In this document: positions 30,337-43,790 of the stretch, piece by piece
Position numbering within the stretch: the first letter of the stretch is position 1
How the letters are laid out: each line of letters begins with the position of its first letter
NCBI RefSeq assembly: GCF_964340395.1
Contig: NC_135550.1
Coordinates: forward strand, 18,600,984 to 18,664,983
Source of the DNA: Glandiceps talaboti
Lineage: Eukaryota > Hemichordata > Enteropneusta > Spengelidae
Length of the DNA stretch: 64,000 bases
Direction of reading: 5' to 3'
Translations under genes and position numbers: made by a program
Notes under the pieces: generated by a model
Told to the model about the DNA's origin: nothing
Seen by the model: only the letters and a program-made list of their open reading frames with translations
The model's database searches: none

Positions 30337-32192
30337 ATGAAGGGTATAGAAAGTATGATGAAAGCATTTGTGCACAGGGCTGTGTCTGCAACAGTTACGA
30401 CCAGCAAGGGTCTGTGTGGTGCATTGCTTATAGTATGGCTTTGTTTCATGAACATTGAATCTACTGTCAGTCAGACATCATTCCCCAATCAAACTGACAG
30501 TAATGAGGTGACAGACTTGGAAGAAGAAAAGGTTTGTACACGTAACGCTTCCAAATGTATGAAAGGACTTGTATTACCTGTGTGGACACCAGAAGCAGTC
30601 AGTATAGGTGACATCGCAGCCAGAGCTGTTGTCTACTTTGCTGCCCTATGCTACATGTTTCTCGGTGTTTCAATCGTCGCAGACAGATTCATGGCAGCCA
30701 TAGAGGTGATCACTTCCAAAGAAAAAGAAGTAACTGTTCGAAAGCCAAACGGTGACAAAGTTACTGTCAGTGTGCGAATTTGGAATGAAACTGTATCTAA
30801 TCTTACTCTTATGGCTTTAGGCTCCTCTGCACCAGAAATTTTACTTTCACTTATTGAAATTATTGGGTCTGGTTTTCATGCAGGAGAACTAGGACCTGGG
30901 ACAATTGTAGGTAGTGCTGCATTTAATCTTTTCGTCATTATCGCGATATGTGTGTATGCCATCCCTGATGGTGAAGTTCGAAGATTGAAGCATCTCCGAG
31001 TATTCTTTGTAACTGCTACCTGCAGCATATTTGCATACATTTGGCTGTATATGATACTACTGGTATTTACTCCTGGCGTCATCCAAGTGTGGGAAGCTCT
31101 CCTGACTTTCATTTTCTTCCCAGTTTTGGTTGTGGTTGCATATTTAGTGGACACAAAAATTTTCTTCATGAAATTCCTGCGCAAAAAGTATAAGGCCAAG
31201 AGTATTGTTAAACGTGAGAAAGCAAGAGGTGAAATTAATATGGAAGCAATGCCTGGTGACCCTAAAAGCAATCATTACGGTGTAAACCATGAATATGATG
31301 ACATTGAATACAGAGGCTACGATGATGATGATCTTGACTTAGATGATATAAAAGACCTGGATGAAAGTAGGAAAGATGCAATTCGTATCCTTCGTGACCT
31401 AAAGCACAAACATCCAGATGCTGATATGGAAACATTAGAACAAATGGCAAATTATGAAGCACTGAATCACCAGTCCAAAAGCCGCGCATTCTATCGTATC
31501 CAGGCTACGAGAAAATTGGTTGGTGCAGGTAATATCCTAAAGAAAACCCTAGAAAAGAAACGAGCCAGTGTAGCCGAAGTCAAGATTGAAGTTCCTCAAG
31601 ATAACAACTATGCTAAGATATGCTTTGACCCAGCAGAATATACTGTAATGGAAAATGTGGGAACATTTAGCTTGTCAGTAACCAGGCAAGGTGGTGACAT
31701 GAACTCTACCATATATGTCGACTATCGTACTGAAGATGGCTCAGCAAATGCTGGTTCAGATTATCACTATGCTGATGGCACGCTCATCTTCAAACCTGGT
31801 GAAACACATAAGCAGATAGAGGTTACTATCATTGATGATGATATATTTGAAGAAGATGAACACTTCTATGTTCGTCTTAGTAACATCCGTGTTGGAGGCC
31901 CAGATGGGATGTTTGAGAGCAACCATCTTGGTCCTCAAGCTAGACTGGTTGATCCAGCTTTTGCTACCGTGATCATTCTGGATGATGACCATTCTGGTAT
32001 TTTCCATTTTGATGAGAAAGTGGTGAAGGTGGCTGAAACAGCTGGAGAAGTAGAACTGAAAGTAGTGAGATCTTCTGGAGCTAGGGGTACTGTACGTGTG
32101 CCATACCGTACCATTGAGGGCACTGCTAAAGGCGGCGGAGATGACTATGAAGACGCACAAGGAGAACTGGAATTCCACAATGATGAAACAAG
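30337..32192 (+). CDS. SLC8A: SLC8-family Na+/Ca2+ exchanger, large 5' coding exon (partial)
   Basis: Plasma-membrane antiporter family that exports Ca2+ in exchange for Na+. The exon codes for 618 complete residues. In order: a hydrophobic signal segment (about 26-40); TM1 (about 93-115); the alpha-1 repeat (about 153-210) with the signature GSSAPE at 162-167 and GSAAFNLF at 192-199; two further membrane spans (about 221-271); the basic amphipathic XIP-like autoinhibitory segment (272-298); an acidic stretch (319-343); the conserved AFYRIQATR (384-392); Ca2+-binding domain CBD1 (about 425-552) with acidic [11 protein letters not shown] and LDDDHSG motifs; and the first part of CBD2 (from about 553). 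It ends after the EFHNDET motif (612-618) at donor ACAAG/GTATGT, phase 2, matching the vertebrate exon 2 boundary before the alternatively spliced cassette. The start at 30337 is preferred because it follows the acceptor and precedes the signal segment. The C-terminal half, including alpha-2, is not in the window. Confidence 0.95.
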
Positions 32193-35100
32193 GTATGTCA
32201 GCTATTTCATAAGCTCCCTTAACCCACTTTAAATTTTGACAGCCAAGTATTTAAGAATGCTATGTAAATGGCATGATAACATTGTACAGTTATGAACAGG
32301 TGGTGACCAGCATAGGGTGACTTTTTGTCGGCAGTGTCTATTTGCTGAAATTTAAGTGGAACTAGTTTCATATTGGATATAATAATCTCTTCCTTCCCAG
32401 TTTATAATATTGGTGTGGAATTCTCCAACTTTGTTGAATACTCAGTATTCACCTCAGAAAATGTCATATAAAACTTGAAAGTGAGAATATCAAGATGGAG
32501 CCATGGGTGATTCAATTATGTGACATACTTGAATTATACACTTGATATATATCACTTAGTCTGTTTTGTGGTTGAACTCTATACATCTTAGATGTCTTGT
32601 TTGTACAGAATTTATGGCAAAGTATCCACCGAATCCATATATGTAATTTTTGTTCTTATATTAGTGCATTTACGAGACTTCGTGAAAATAACTAGGTGTT
32701 TTTTAAGTCTGAACGTGATCTCCAGTCATATCACCAAGGATAATAACATCTTACTAACTGTCGTGACTGGATTGAAGTAGAAATTCTGATCAAGTACAGA
32801 ATGATGATGTATTGCAACACTCATGGAGTCAATTCGCGGCTGTCGTGTCATACCTCTGACATCATAAATACCGGTAGTACTGTAGGAGCTTAACTATGCC
32901 TTTTGGTTTTATGACAAAGAAGAAATTATCATGTCTTACTATAGGAGAAAATATCGCAAAATGTAACAGAACAAAATTGTGTGCTAACTTTTTTTTGTGT
33001 TCTGAAAATGATGTGTATAATGAAAGATTACAAATTTTTTTTAAAGAAAAAGGATTTACTGTAATGTGTTAAGAAATAATTATGAAAATGATTGAATGAA
33101 AAATTACAAGATTTCTGAAAAGGATTATGGTAATATGTTTGTTAGATCATTGTACATATTGTATTTTGTCATAATATGTTAATTACCAAGTACATTATAT
33201 GTGGTAATTATATATAGTATGTTTGAGTGTAGTGCCATCCTGCACTACAGTCTAATGCATAGTAAATACTACACGGATCAACTTATATATTACCTAGTCT
33301 AAAAAGAATGCTTCAGAATTTCCAAGTGAAAAAAGTGGTATATTTTAAAGCCTTATTTATATACAATATAAATGTGACAAAGAGTTTTATGTAAATAAGG
33401 GTTGAGAGGAGGGAGTGTAGAGTGCAAGAAGTGATGTGAAGAGGATAATGTGATTTATCTGATGTGATAAGCCACGATCTGACCTTTTAAATTGTATAGC
33501 AGTTTGAGTAGGTACGATATGTGACTTAACTACCACATCAGAAACCATCCTGGGTTTTTCTGTCTTAATGACACAGAAGCATAAAAAGAAAAAGATTTTG
33601 TTGTCTGAGAGCCTTAGAAGTTGTGTAGTCAATGACAATGCGCTTGTTTTCATCTTACAAAATAAAGACGATTTTTGAAGCATCTTCTTTTCACTCCGCT
33701 ATCTATTGTCAGGCTATTGTACTATCAGAACAAACACTACTTTCTACTAAGACCGATAAATCTTTTTTCATGTCAGTCTCCAAAAATAGAGAAAAGCAGT
33801 GAAGCTGAACACAGAGTTTGCATTTGTTAGTTTGGATCTAAGTACGAGGGATTGCTTGAGTTATTCTTTAACTTTAATTCAAAGGTCGTCAGTGTCCATA
33901 ACAGAAATAAACTGTTCACAGAAAGAACTATAACCTGTACATAATTACTATGTAAACCTGTACATAATTCATTAATTGTCTTAAATGTTTTCGGAATGAC
34001 AGCTCACTGAAGGTACAGATCAGAAATCATATTGAGATGAGGATTTTTTTTTTTACTTTTTGGTAGTAGCAGATTGGTATTTAACTTTAAGAGTGCTCCA
34101 GCAATGACAGTGAGCCATGATACATGTACCAACTGTTGACCCTACTTCAAGTATGCTTGAACTTTATTGACAGACTTAGGTACCCCAGTAACCCCACAAA
34201 CCACATTAAAGGTAATTTACTGGTCTATTCACTAAGGTAGTTGTCCTTAATGTGCTGATGTTTCAGCCCAACAAGCAATAAATCCCACACAAGTATAAGA
34301 GTGTCCAAGTTATTTACAAATGACAAACAATTAGACAACTAAATTACAATAGTGAGCAGATAACTGTGTTGTTTAAAGTGCTTGAGTAACAAATAGCTTT
34401 GCTCAAACCAGCCTGGTGATTTACCAGTTACAACAATAACATTGTGAGTACTGTAGTATCATACACTTGGTAAACAACCTTGGTGCACCCAGCAGCAAAA
34501 TATGCAGCTCTTATCTAAAGTCTAAAAAATGATGCATTTTAATATTTATATAGTCACTTCTTACTTCATTTTAATCTTAATTCAGTTATTTTGTTTGATC
34601 AGAGATTCTACAAGTTATGAACAATACAAACAAGTGTAATATGTGCTGATTAGATAAACACTAAGGTAGTGAAGTTACAACAATAAAGTATGCCGATTTT
34701 TGAAGCCCTACTCTGTTGTGATATCTTGATCAAATTTTGATGAACATGTTAGATGTTTTCACATAGGATACAGGTAATGTCAAGTGAGTTTCTTTGAGTG
34801 ATACAGGTATTTTATAAGACCCATTATTGAATATACATGTTAGTTCCTTTGTCATTGTACCTACAAGTAGTACATTTACAATACAGTTACATAATTATTT
34901 ATGATTTATTGGTAATTCAGTGTAAAATAGTGATGAAGAAAAAACCTATCTTATAAAGAAAGTAAGCCTTGTAATTGTTTACTTTAATATAACATAACTG
35001 TCAGTGTTGGTGGATTCCCCAAGGTGTTAGTGATATGAAACCAGGAGGCCTTGCTATATCCTAGTAGATAGACATTAGTTGGATTAATCCAGAAGGCTGC

Positions 35101-38100
35101 TGTGCTCTTATCTGAATCTCCATCAGTGTGTGTGTACAGTAAAAAAATGGCAGCCGTTTGTGGTCTTGATTGGAAGTAATTGAATGCATGGTCAATTGAT
35201 CTTTCCTTTTTAATAGCATCAATCAAAAACACACATCACTTTGTATTTGGAATTCCTAGCATTTGCATCGTTCAATACAACCTGTGTCAGGCCCCTGAAG
35301 TCCATCAGTTTTATTCTCTTTTGAATTTAAACAATTGCTATTCAGTCATGTGAAAGAAAAATAAATTCATTGTTATTGTGGTATTGGAGTTTGCTACATT
35401 CACTTTAACATGTCTAGGTAAACGCAGGGTATTGCGACAGTGTAATTTACTCAGTTTGGTTTATACAAAGCTATGGAGCAGTATTATAAATTGTAAATAT
35501 AATATCCTTTACAGTGAGAGGCATGTTATGCACCGTCTACTAGGTATATACAAAAACTATAAAAAATGGTCACTCAGTGTTTCATTGTGGACAGAAAATT
35601 TTCCCTATCTGCTGCCTCTGCCAGCTAACATGACCCCATTACACAATATTCATTTGATTTTTTTCTGTTTTAAAATAAATGAAAATTGACTGTTGTTTTA
35701 TGCTTCCCTTGAAGTGAAGATGTATTTTAAAGAGCATGACGGGTTGTATTTTTATTTGTGAAATGAAGTAATTGGAATCAAAGGGTAAAACTAGATTAAG
35801 ATAAGACTGATCTACTCAAGTATTAAACTGTTCTCAGTCTGAATGCAAGACTTATTTACTTAATACATTTGCTTACACTCAACAGTTATTTTTAGTAAAT
35901 GTTAATGGTGGAATACACACTGCGCTGGTAGTAGTATTAGCATATTCTCTGTTCACTGTCAATTCTTAGCTATTTTAGTCTACTGTTGCCTACGCATAAA
36001 ATAATCTTTAAAAAAAAAACATTCAGTGTTAAGCAGTCGGTTCTTAATTCAGCTTATCAATTTGAGCAAAAAAAATCCATAAAAGGAATGTATTGAATTG
36101 TCCTGTGTTCAAAGTTGATGTACCGTACACCTGTTTTTTGTCTGCAGGCAGTACATCTTATCATTTTGTGCAATCTATTGGTTCCACACATTATCCGGCT
36201 GCTCGATCAATGTTGGGAAAATACTGATGCTTCTAGCTGATAATGCATAGTCCAATTCCTACAATGATTGTCCTCCTTCAGAACCATTATAAAATGATTT
36301 TCACTCTGTCAATATACCTTTTCATCTGATATTTTATGCACATTTTGCAATAGACTGCTATTGATACAATATCTGCTCTAAGTTGTAATATTGAATTGGG
36401 GCGTTGTGAGCCATAGTGTTCATTATTTAGTCAATTGTTAACCTTTGCTATGCCGGGAAGCTCAGTTTCTTTGTACGGTGACACAGTAACATCTCCCAAA
36501 AAGCAAATCAGTGGAAACTAGGGATAGAAAAGATGGAACAAATAGATTGGTAGGAATTAGTATAATAATAGAATTCTTTGTATCTGCTAAGGTTTTATGG
36601 GTAGAATATGTCAGCTGATATTGTTTCATAATGAGGATGATGTGTGGATTCATAATTCTCATTTAGGGAATTTCTTTTGTGAATGTTTGCAGCTGTGTTA
36701 TGATGGTAATGTACAATGTATTGCCATAAAATGGGCGTTTTGTTTGTTCCTGTACTTTTAAATCTGATATCACTGTTCAGATTAGCATCAATATATTAAT
36801 AACTTCCTCTTTAGTATTTACTGCAGGCGGATTTCTAGTGTTAACGCAAAACATCTAAGGTGTTGTAGGTCAAGTTCAGTACAGATTGATTCAAATCTTT
36901 GAACTTAAACTTGACATCAGCCACACCTATTTAAATGACAAACCAGTCTAATGTTTTAAAAATGTTGTTAAATATATTACTGAGAGCATAGGAGTAGTGT
37001 ACAAAATGTAACTTAGTTTTTGTATGAGAGTCACGTACTGTATTATTATACAATCTACTGTAATAGTATGCCCACATATATTCAAGTCAAAATCTATAAA
37101 TCTATATATCAAATATCAAGAAACTGAATTCTAGGCTGCAAGAAGATACATTCTCACAGAACTGTACAGATGTGTGTGCCAAATGATTGAAGTTCTTGCT
37201 GGCACAACTTTTAAATAGAAGATAATGGAAGTTAGACTGAAAGACATGTTCAACATTGCTGTTGTTTTTGCACACAATGCGAAGGGTAAACAATGATTAA
37301 TATTTCAGAGTGGTTGTCTGTAGCATACTGTCAACTGTCAATGTTAATAACCATTGACCTTTCAACTTCTGTTGCCTAGCTTGCATACTGTATGTGCATG
37401 TTCCAAAAATAGTAGGTATTGTGTAGAGCGGTTTTTGTTCGAAATATTGTGTGTCGTATCCCACGCAAATGTTATGCTCCCACACAAAAATGTTTAGGTT
37501 ATAGGTGATTGTATTGTTCTGTGTTTGACAGGGGTCATGCACACTGTGGTCCCAATAGCCATCTACATGTATTACATTTTCAGTTCACCCCAGGTTTGCA
37601 TCTATGTTGCCAGACCAAGTGAAGCACAACAGTCGCAAGGAGGTAAAAAAATACCAGCCAAATTTAACACAACAGTAAGAAGCCAAAAACAACAAAACAA
37701 TTTGTTCATGATTGGGTATACTTTATTAGCAGACACTGTAGGGGGCTCATCTCTAGTCAAGTCATAATGTCTCCAGGATATTTTGTGTATCTGCATACTC
37801 ACTCCTAGTACATGTGTACATGCATACAAAAAACACTCATTTACGTGATCAAGGTAAATCAAATGATTTGTTGTGGGCCTCAGGTGGTGACAGTGCACAT
37901 TTACTGCAGAGAATACTAAATGACATGTACAGTACAGGCAGTCGACATTTCTTGCATCAAATGCACATGAGATTAGGTCATGTAAACTCAATCTAGGTAA
38001 AATGATCTGTCAAGGCTACTAGAATAAACTTTGATGTGACTGTAATGTTAGCCATGATATATTATTCCAGTACTACGCATACTGGCTGTATACTCCTGGA

Positions 38101-39171
38101 CTTTTGCTTGATATAGAATGCCGGCCTCGTAGTTCTCCTAAACCTTGTTTAATGCATCAACTGCAATAAAGTAGATTAGAAACAAAAGGTGGTAAATCGA
38201 TGAAAATCTAGCGAAGAATGAATAAAAAGTAAAACTGCTGTTTTTTATTTTAATATTTTATGAACAGTAGCACTTCCTGTGTATATATTATAATCAAAGG
38301 ATCATAAAGTGGCTCTATTAACTGATGTATTTGCTCAATAGTAAAGGTCAAAGTTCTCAAGTAAATGTAAATATATCATGATTATGTGGAATTTATGGTA
38401 CATGTATGTAAATATTGTAGAAAACATCAAAAGATAGCTACTGACAGGTAAATGGACTTCATTCAGCTGTATTTGTAAAATTGTGTCGGGTTCGGGCATA
38501 TACACCCAGGGTGACTTGCAAATGCAGAAAAATTGACCATGTGTGTACTACTTATTAAATATTCATCATCAGAACATGGAATAAGTAATATGGGAATTCT
38601 TATCCTCCTAGTATATATTTGAACATAAGGAGTTAGGAACATCTAATGTTCAGTGAAGATTATTTTGGAGTGGTATTTTCTGACTTTCTGGATTTGTCAC
38701 AGTCTGTTTGATTGTCATGTACACCTTGAGACAGTGTGTTATCATTTGCTTGGTTGGTTGTCCTCTCAACACTGGCTTAGAATTCAATATTTTACTTCAT
38801 TGAAATGTTGGCCAGAAAACACATCACAAATTCTTTCATACTGGATTTTAAATCTACCCACTGTGCCGGATGATGTCAGCAGTATCACCATGTGATCTAA
38901 ATCACCAAGGAGAGCTGCACTGCCGACATAAACATATTCGGTAGACTGGATTAACCAATCTCAAAGGGAAAAGATTTTGAGACTAGTAATTCTAGGCTTG
39001 AAAAAAGAAATGTGAAGGAAAAGCCATTCTTAACATAGCCAAAATCAACTAAGTGAAGGGCATAGGTTAGGTTTTTGTAGTATGTGTGATAATGTGATGG
39101 CAATTTTTTTTTTAAATTAAAAAATACTTTATTTTTCTATTGAAAATTGTACAACGTCTTGACAGTTTGTT

Positions 39172-39520
39172 TCCAAAGATGATGAAGAATTTATCATTAT
39201 ACCATGCATGAGCCAGGTTCAACAAATGTGGAACATATACTCTGGTCATTCTACATCACAACAATGCATGTCTATGTCACTGGTTCTGCTGTGTTCAAAA
39301 TATGAGTCAAAATGTTCAAAATTGCCATTACTTTGCCCTGGTTTTTCTTTGATAGTACTGGCACTGGTATACAAATGTAATTATGTTATTCTCAAATATT
39401 TTTCTTCATTCAGCTGGAAAATAGTCATGACCTAAGGGTTGTCACTACTAGTCGCTACCCCTTAGGTCATTCATATTTTCTGTGGCTGAAGGAAGAGAAA
39501 TATTGGGGAATAATATCTAA
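39172..39520. mobile_element. Dispersed foldback element, copy A
   Basis: About 350 bp closely match 62868-63252. The right third folds back: AAATATTTTTCTTCATTCAGC at 39394 pairs with GCTGAAGGAAGAGAAATATT at 39485, and ATGACCTAAGGG pairs with CCCCTTAGGTCAT. There is no intact coding frame. Confidence 0.8.
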
Positions 39521-40233
39521 TTGCTGGGAATGTTTCATATAATGTAAGATGGTTTAATGACACCGAGTTACAGGAAGTATTTTTTTTATTACTTTCCTTA
39601 ATGGACTTAAGTAATTGTTACATCAATTATAGTGTAACTATACTATACCACCTTGTTTTAATATCTCTTTCCCTGAGTAGTTCACAGAGATAGGATTTAT
39701 TAATTGCTCACTGGTATTTACTCGAAGTTGTGGTTATAAGGCAGAAGGAGGAGGTTATATTTATAGGCAGTCTTTAACAAGTCTTTTTTACCCATCTAAT
39801 ATGAATGTCTCTTGAACCTTAAGACCCTTCTAAACATAATGTCAGTTAATGTTTCTGATTGTTGCAGTGCAATTTCCACAACCCTTTTTCCCCATTGTCA
39901 GTGATTTCAATGCACTGTTGGAGTTGCTGTACCTTGAATGAGTACATCGTTTTGCACTATGGTGAGTCCTTATTGTCTACTATGGCAATTTTTTGGACAT
40001 TGAATAAATTGTCTTTCAAATTGGGCAGTAATCAGTACTCGTCAGGCCAATTAACAGCTGGGATGATTTCATTGATTACAACAAAGTCTGAATATTAGAT
40101 TTCTTGCGATGTACTTCAACATTTATTCCACATCAGTTCTTTCTACAGCTACTAAATATCCTTGTTTGGAAGCAGAAGGCCTTTTGAAGTATTCATGCAC
40201 TCAAGTAATTCAGGTTAGTGTGTATGCAGTGAA

Positions 40234-40425
40234 GTGAGGTGACACAGCCTGACTTTCCCAGACTGCAACTCGTGGCATTTATTGACACGGTCAGTTCAGT
40301 GAGGTGACAGCCTGACTTTCCCAGACTGCAACTCTTGGCATTTATTGACATGGTCAGTTCAGTGAGGTGACAGCCTGACTTTCCCAGACTGCAACTCGTG
40401 ACATTTATTGACACGGGTCAGTTCA
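40234..40425. repeat. 63-bp tandem repeat, three copies
   Basis: Units contain GTGAGGTGACAGCCTGACTT and CATTTATTGACA and are about 95 percent alike by eye. The unit length is divisible by three, so the minus strand shows a repeating peptide frame (SCSLGKSGCHLTEL). I take that as a repeat artefact. Confidence 0.9.
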
Positions 40426-40800
40426 GTGAGCTGTAATCTGGGAAGTGATATATAGCCAGTGAAATGGGTTACTGTTGGTGAAGTGAGTTATCGCCAGTGA
40501 AGTGAGGGAAAGTCAGGAGAGTCAATTAGTCAGTGAGGTGATGTATAGACAGTGCAGTGAAGTGAGGGATGTACTGTCAATAAGTGAGGTGAGGTACAGT
40601 CAGTGACATGAGTGAAATGAGTTAGTCAGTGAAGTGAGTTATAGTCAGTGAAATGAGGTAGTCAGTGAAGTCAGTTATAGTGAGTGAAATGAGGTAGTCA
40701 GTGAAGTGAGTTATAGTCAGTGAAGTGAGTTATAGTCAGTGGAGTGGAGTAAAGTGAGGTACATGCAGTCAGTGAAATGAAGTGAGGTGAGGTACAGTCA
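40426..40800. repeat. Degenerate GTGAAGTGAGTTATAGTCA minisatellite
   Basis: Short units built on AGTCAGTGAAGTGAG recur about 15 times with variable spacing. The array directly follows the 63-bp repeats, which carry a similar CAGTTCAGTGAGGTGA joint. Confidence 0.85.
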
Positions 40801-41789
40801 ATGTCAAATGTATTAGGATACTGTAGAGTTGTAGACTTAACTGAGAAATAATATTAGTGGAATGATAATTTAACATGACTATTGATGGCATGAAATCAAG
40901 AATATTTGATATGGAATATACAAATATTTACAAATTTTGAAAAGATGTAAATCATGAAGGCAGACTTTACATTTTTTAATACTAAGAAATCTGCATGGGG
41001 CTAAATGTTTTTGACACAGGATATATTTTTACGTACATGAATGTAGGTGAAAACAGCATTTTTGTGATTGCTAAACCTGGTAGTGGTAAGTTAGTATGAT
41101 CACCTCTTTCTCCCTAGGGGGTATTTGTTTGTACACAACTAGGTAAAAGTTGGAGAAAGAGGATCAACAGTGACTATAGCGTGTTTCACACTGTTAGTGA
41201 TTAATGAAAGCTAATAATAAATCCTACAATCTATCAAAGTTCCGTTTCTTTGTCTCGCCAAACCGTTATCAAATTTGTGACAGTGTAGAAATGTCCTATG
41301 TTGGGCCATACATGTCAATTCAATTGGTTTGTACCTCGAGGCCTTCACAAATTTTGATGGCATTACTGGCATTGAGATACAGTCAGCAATATAGGCACAG
41401 ATCTACCCTGAGGCTTTATTCCTGTAAGTTTATCCAAATAAATCATGAATTTCATCATGATTTAATTCTGAATGTTTCCTTTTTGCATAAACGTATCCGT
41501 CATACTTTTGTTGAAATTGTCATAATTTGATCATATCTGAAATTGTATGCATATATGAGGAGATATCTAGAGTGACGCAGAGTGCCAACCTTTAGTAATC
41601 ATAGAAGACTATAACTGTAGGGTTGCTGTGTACTGGTATGATAGCTATTGATATCATGTATTGCATTTCTGTTGAACTCGGCTACCAGCATATTCTACTC
41701 ATGAGTGCTCAGATGTCATAATTATTTTATGATGGACATTCTATCTAATAATCATATGAGAACAAAATGATCATGTGTACTTTGATATG

Positions 41790-43790
41790 TTCTCCCTGGA
41801 AATGTTGTTGTCGACCACCAGACGTACATGTACACTATATTGGACTGAGTATCTCCTTAGCTTTACTGATGATCATACCACACAGTTATTGTTGGATGTA
41901 TTAATTGCGGTTGCCCATTTGACAAGACTGTCCCCCTAGAATTATTGGTAGTCATGACATAATTACATCATTACTATTGCATTATTATTGTCGTACATTG
42001 GACACCTGGTTACCTTCCACTCCAGAATTGTTGATGTTCATGACACACATCATTACTGTTGGGTGTAATAATTACTGTCACCCCACTTGACAGAGTACAT
42101 GTCCCCCCAGAGTTGCTGGTGGTCAGAGATCATTCATTACTATATTGTATGTATTGCTGTCACCCCACTGGACTCCAGAATGATCCCCCCAGAATTGTTG
42201 ATGAGACCAATGACAAACAACATTACTGTATTAAATCATTGACAATCCCCTATGGGACACTATTTTTTACCCAGAGTTATGGATCTCACAAAGAGACATG
42301 ACAAGTCGCCAAGGAATCGATGAGGTCATCTGCAAGACACCTAGTTTGAAAGTTCCTGTAGAGTTGTTGACATCACCTTTTGGATCACCTTTTGGATAAC
42401 AATGTCTCTCTGACGTCATTCATGGTAGACATGAAGTGCCCAACCACTATTGATGTCATCAGTTATTTGTCGTTCAGACCACATTGTTGAAATCATTGTG
42501 ATGGGGACATTAAAATATGCATGTGATCTTCTCTGGATTGTTGACATACCTACCAGAAACAGTAGGATATGCTACCTGTACTTGTAACAGGTTACCGATG
42601 ACACTCATGTGTAATACTGACACTTATGTCTCCCCTCCCCCCTCCATCCAAATTGTTGGTGTCATCTTTGTGACAGAAGTTAATCTTTTTCCCCAAAATA
42701 GTTGATGCATATCACCCATGGGAAATTCACACATTTGTACCTCATGTCTCCTTTGATGATATTGATGTCACTCATGGGATATTTATACCTCTACAGTTTT
42801 GTATATGTCATCTCAAATAACTGATGTCATACCCATGGGAACTTACACCTTTAAATTGCCTCCCCCACATTATTGAGTTGATGCATAATTGAATATCTAT
42901 ATATACATGTAATATGTCAGATCAGATATTGAGGTGTCACCCATGGAATATTTACACCTATATCTCCCCAGATTGTTGTGTTCATGGATTGAACATTCAT
43001 TGTGCCTAGTGTACCCAGATTTGTTGATGTCATACATGGGACACAAGTTTGTGTCCCCAAAATCGTTGATGTGTATCACCAGCCATGGGATATACACCAT
43101 GGGATAGTCACACACTTGTACCTAGTATCTTTGAATTACTGATGCCATCCATAGGGTTATTAACCCTCCACCTATGTGTATGTGTCTTTTTCAAATGGCG
43201 ATCATCACACCCATGGGATATTTATATCTAATGTCATCCCAGATTGTTGATGTAACTCGTGGGATATCTATACCCATGTCTCTCCCAAATTGTTAGTGTC
43301 ACCCACAGAATATTTATACTTAAATATGTATGTCATCCCAAACTTATTGGATTCACCCATGGAATACTTATATATTCCCAAATTGTTGAGATAAACCATG
43401 GGTAAGTTCTACTTATGTCTTCCCAGAATTGTCACTTATACCTAGACATATATGTATATATCTCTCTAAATTGTTGATGTCACGGGATGTTTGCACCTAT
43501 TTCTTCTCAGATTATTAAGTTCACCCATGGGATATTTATATGTATGTGGTCCCAGATTGTTGATGTTACTCATGGGACACAAATTTGCTTCTGTGAATTG
43601 TTGATGTCACCCATGGGATAATATCTCCCATGATTGTTTGTGTCACCCTGTGGGATATTTATATGTATACATATGTGTCTCCATATATCGTTGATGTCAC
43701 CCATGAGACACAAATTCTTCTCCCTTGAGTTGTTGATGTCATTCATGGCACCATGGGATATTTGGGACTTTTGTCTTCCCAATATGATTA
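41790..43790. repeat. ~2-kb degenerate tandem array (TTGTTGATGTCACCCATGGG type)
   Basis: Units centred on ATTGTTGATGTCACCCATGG and GGATATTTATACCTATGTCT repeat through the block. The left part has longer units (about 120 bp, with CATTACTGTTGG and TGTCACCCCACTTGACA), the right part shorter ones of about 50-65 bp. Divergence between units is high, so the array is old. Confidence 0.8.

Noticed and set aside
31756-32178. Minus-strand open frame of 140 codons
   Set aside because: It is a shadow of the CBD1/CBD2 coding sequence of the exchanger.
37525-37767. Possible exon after TGTTTGACAG or ACATTTTCAG
   Set aside because: Its frames do not resemble the missing parts of the exchanger, and the phase does not join exon 2 to a CBD2-like peptide.
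39170-39240. GATGATGAAGAATTT as a possible continuation of CBD2 (Asp-Asp-Glu-Glu)
   Set aside because: It lies in a dispersed repeat also found at 62868, with a stop just upstream in that frame.
40193-40414. Minus-strand frame with a repeating peptide
   Set aside because: The peptide repeat follows from a 63-bp DNA repeat; no start context, splice sites or conserved motif.
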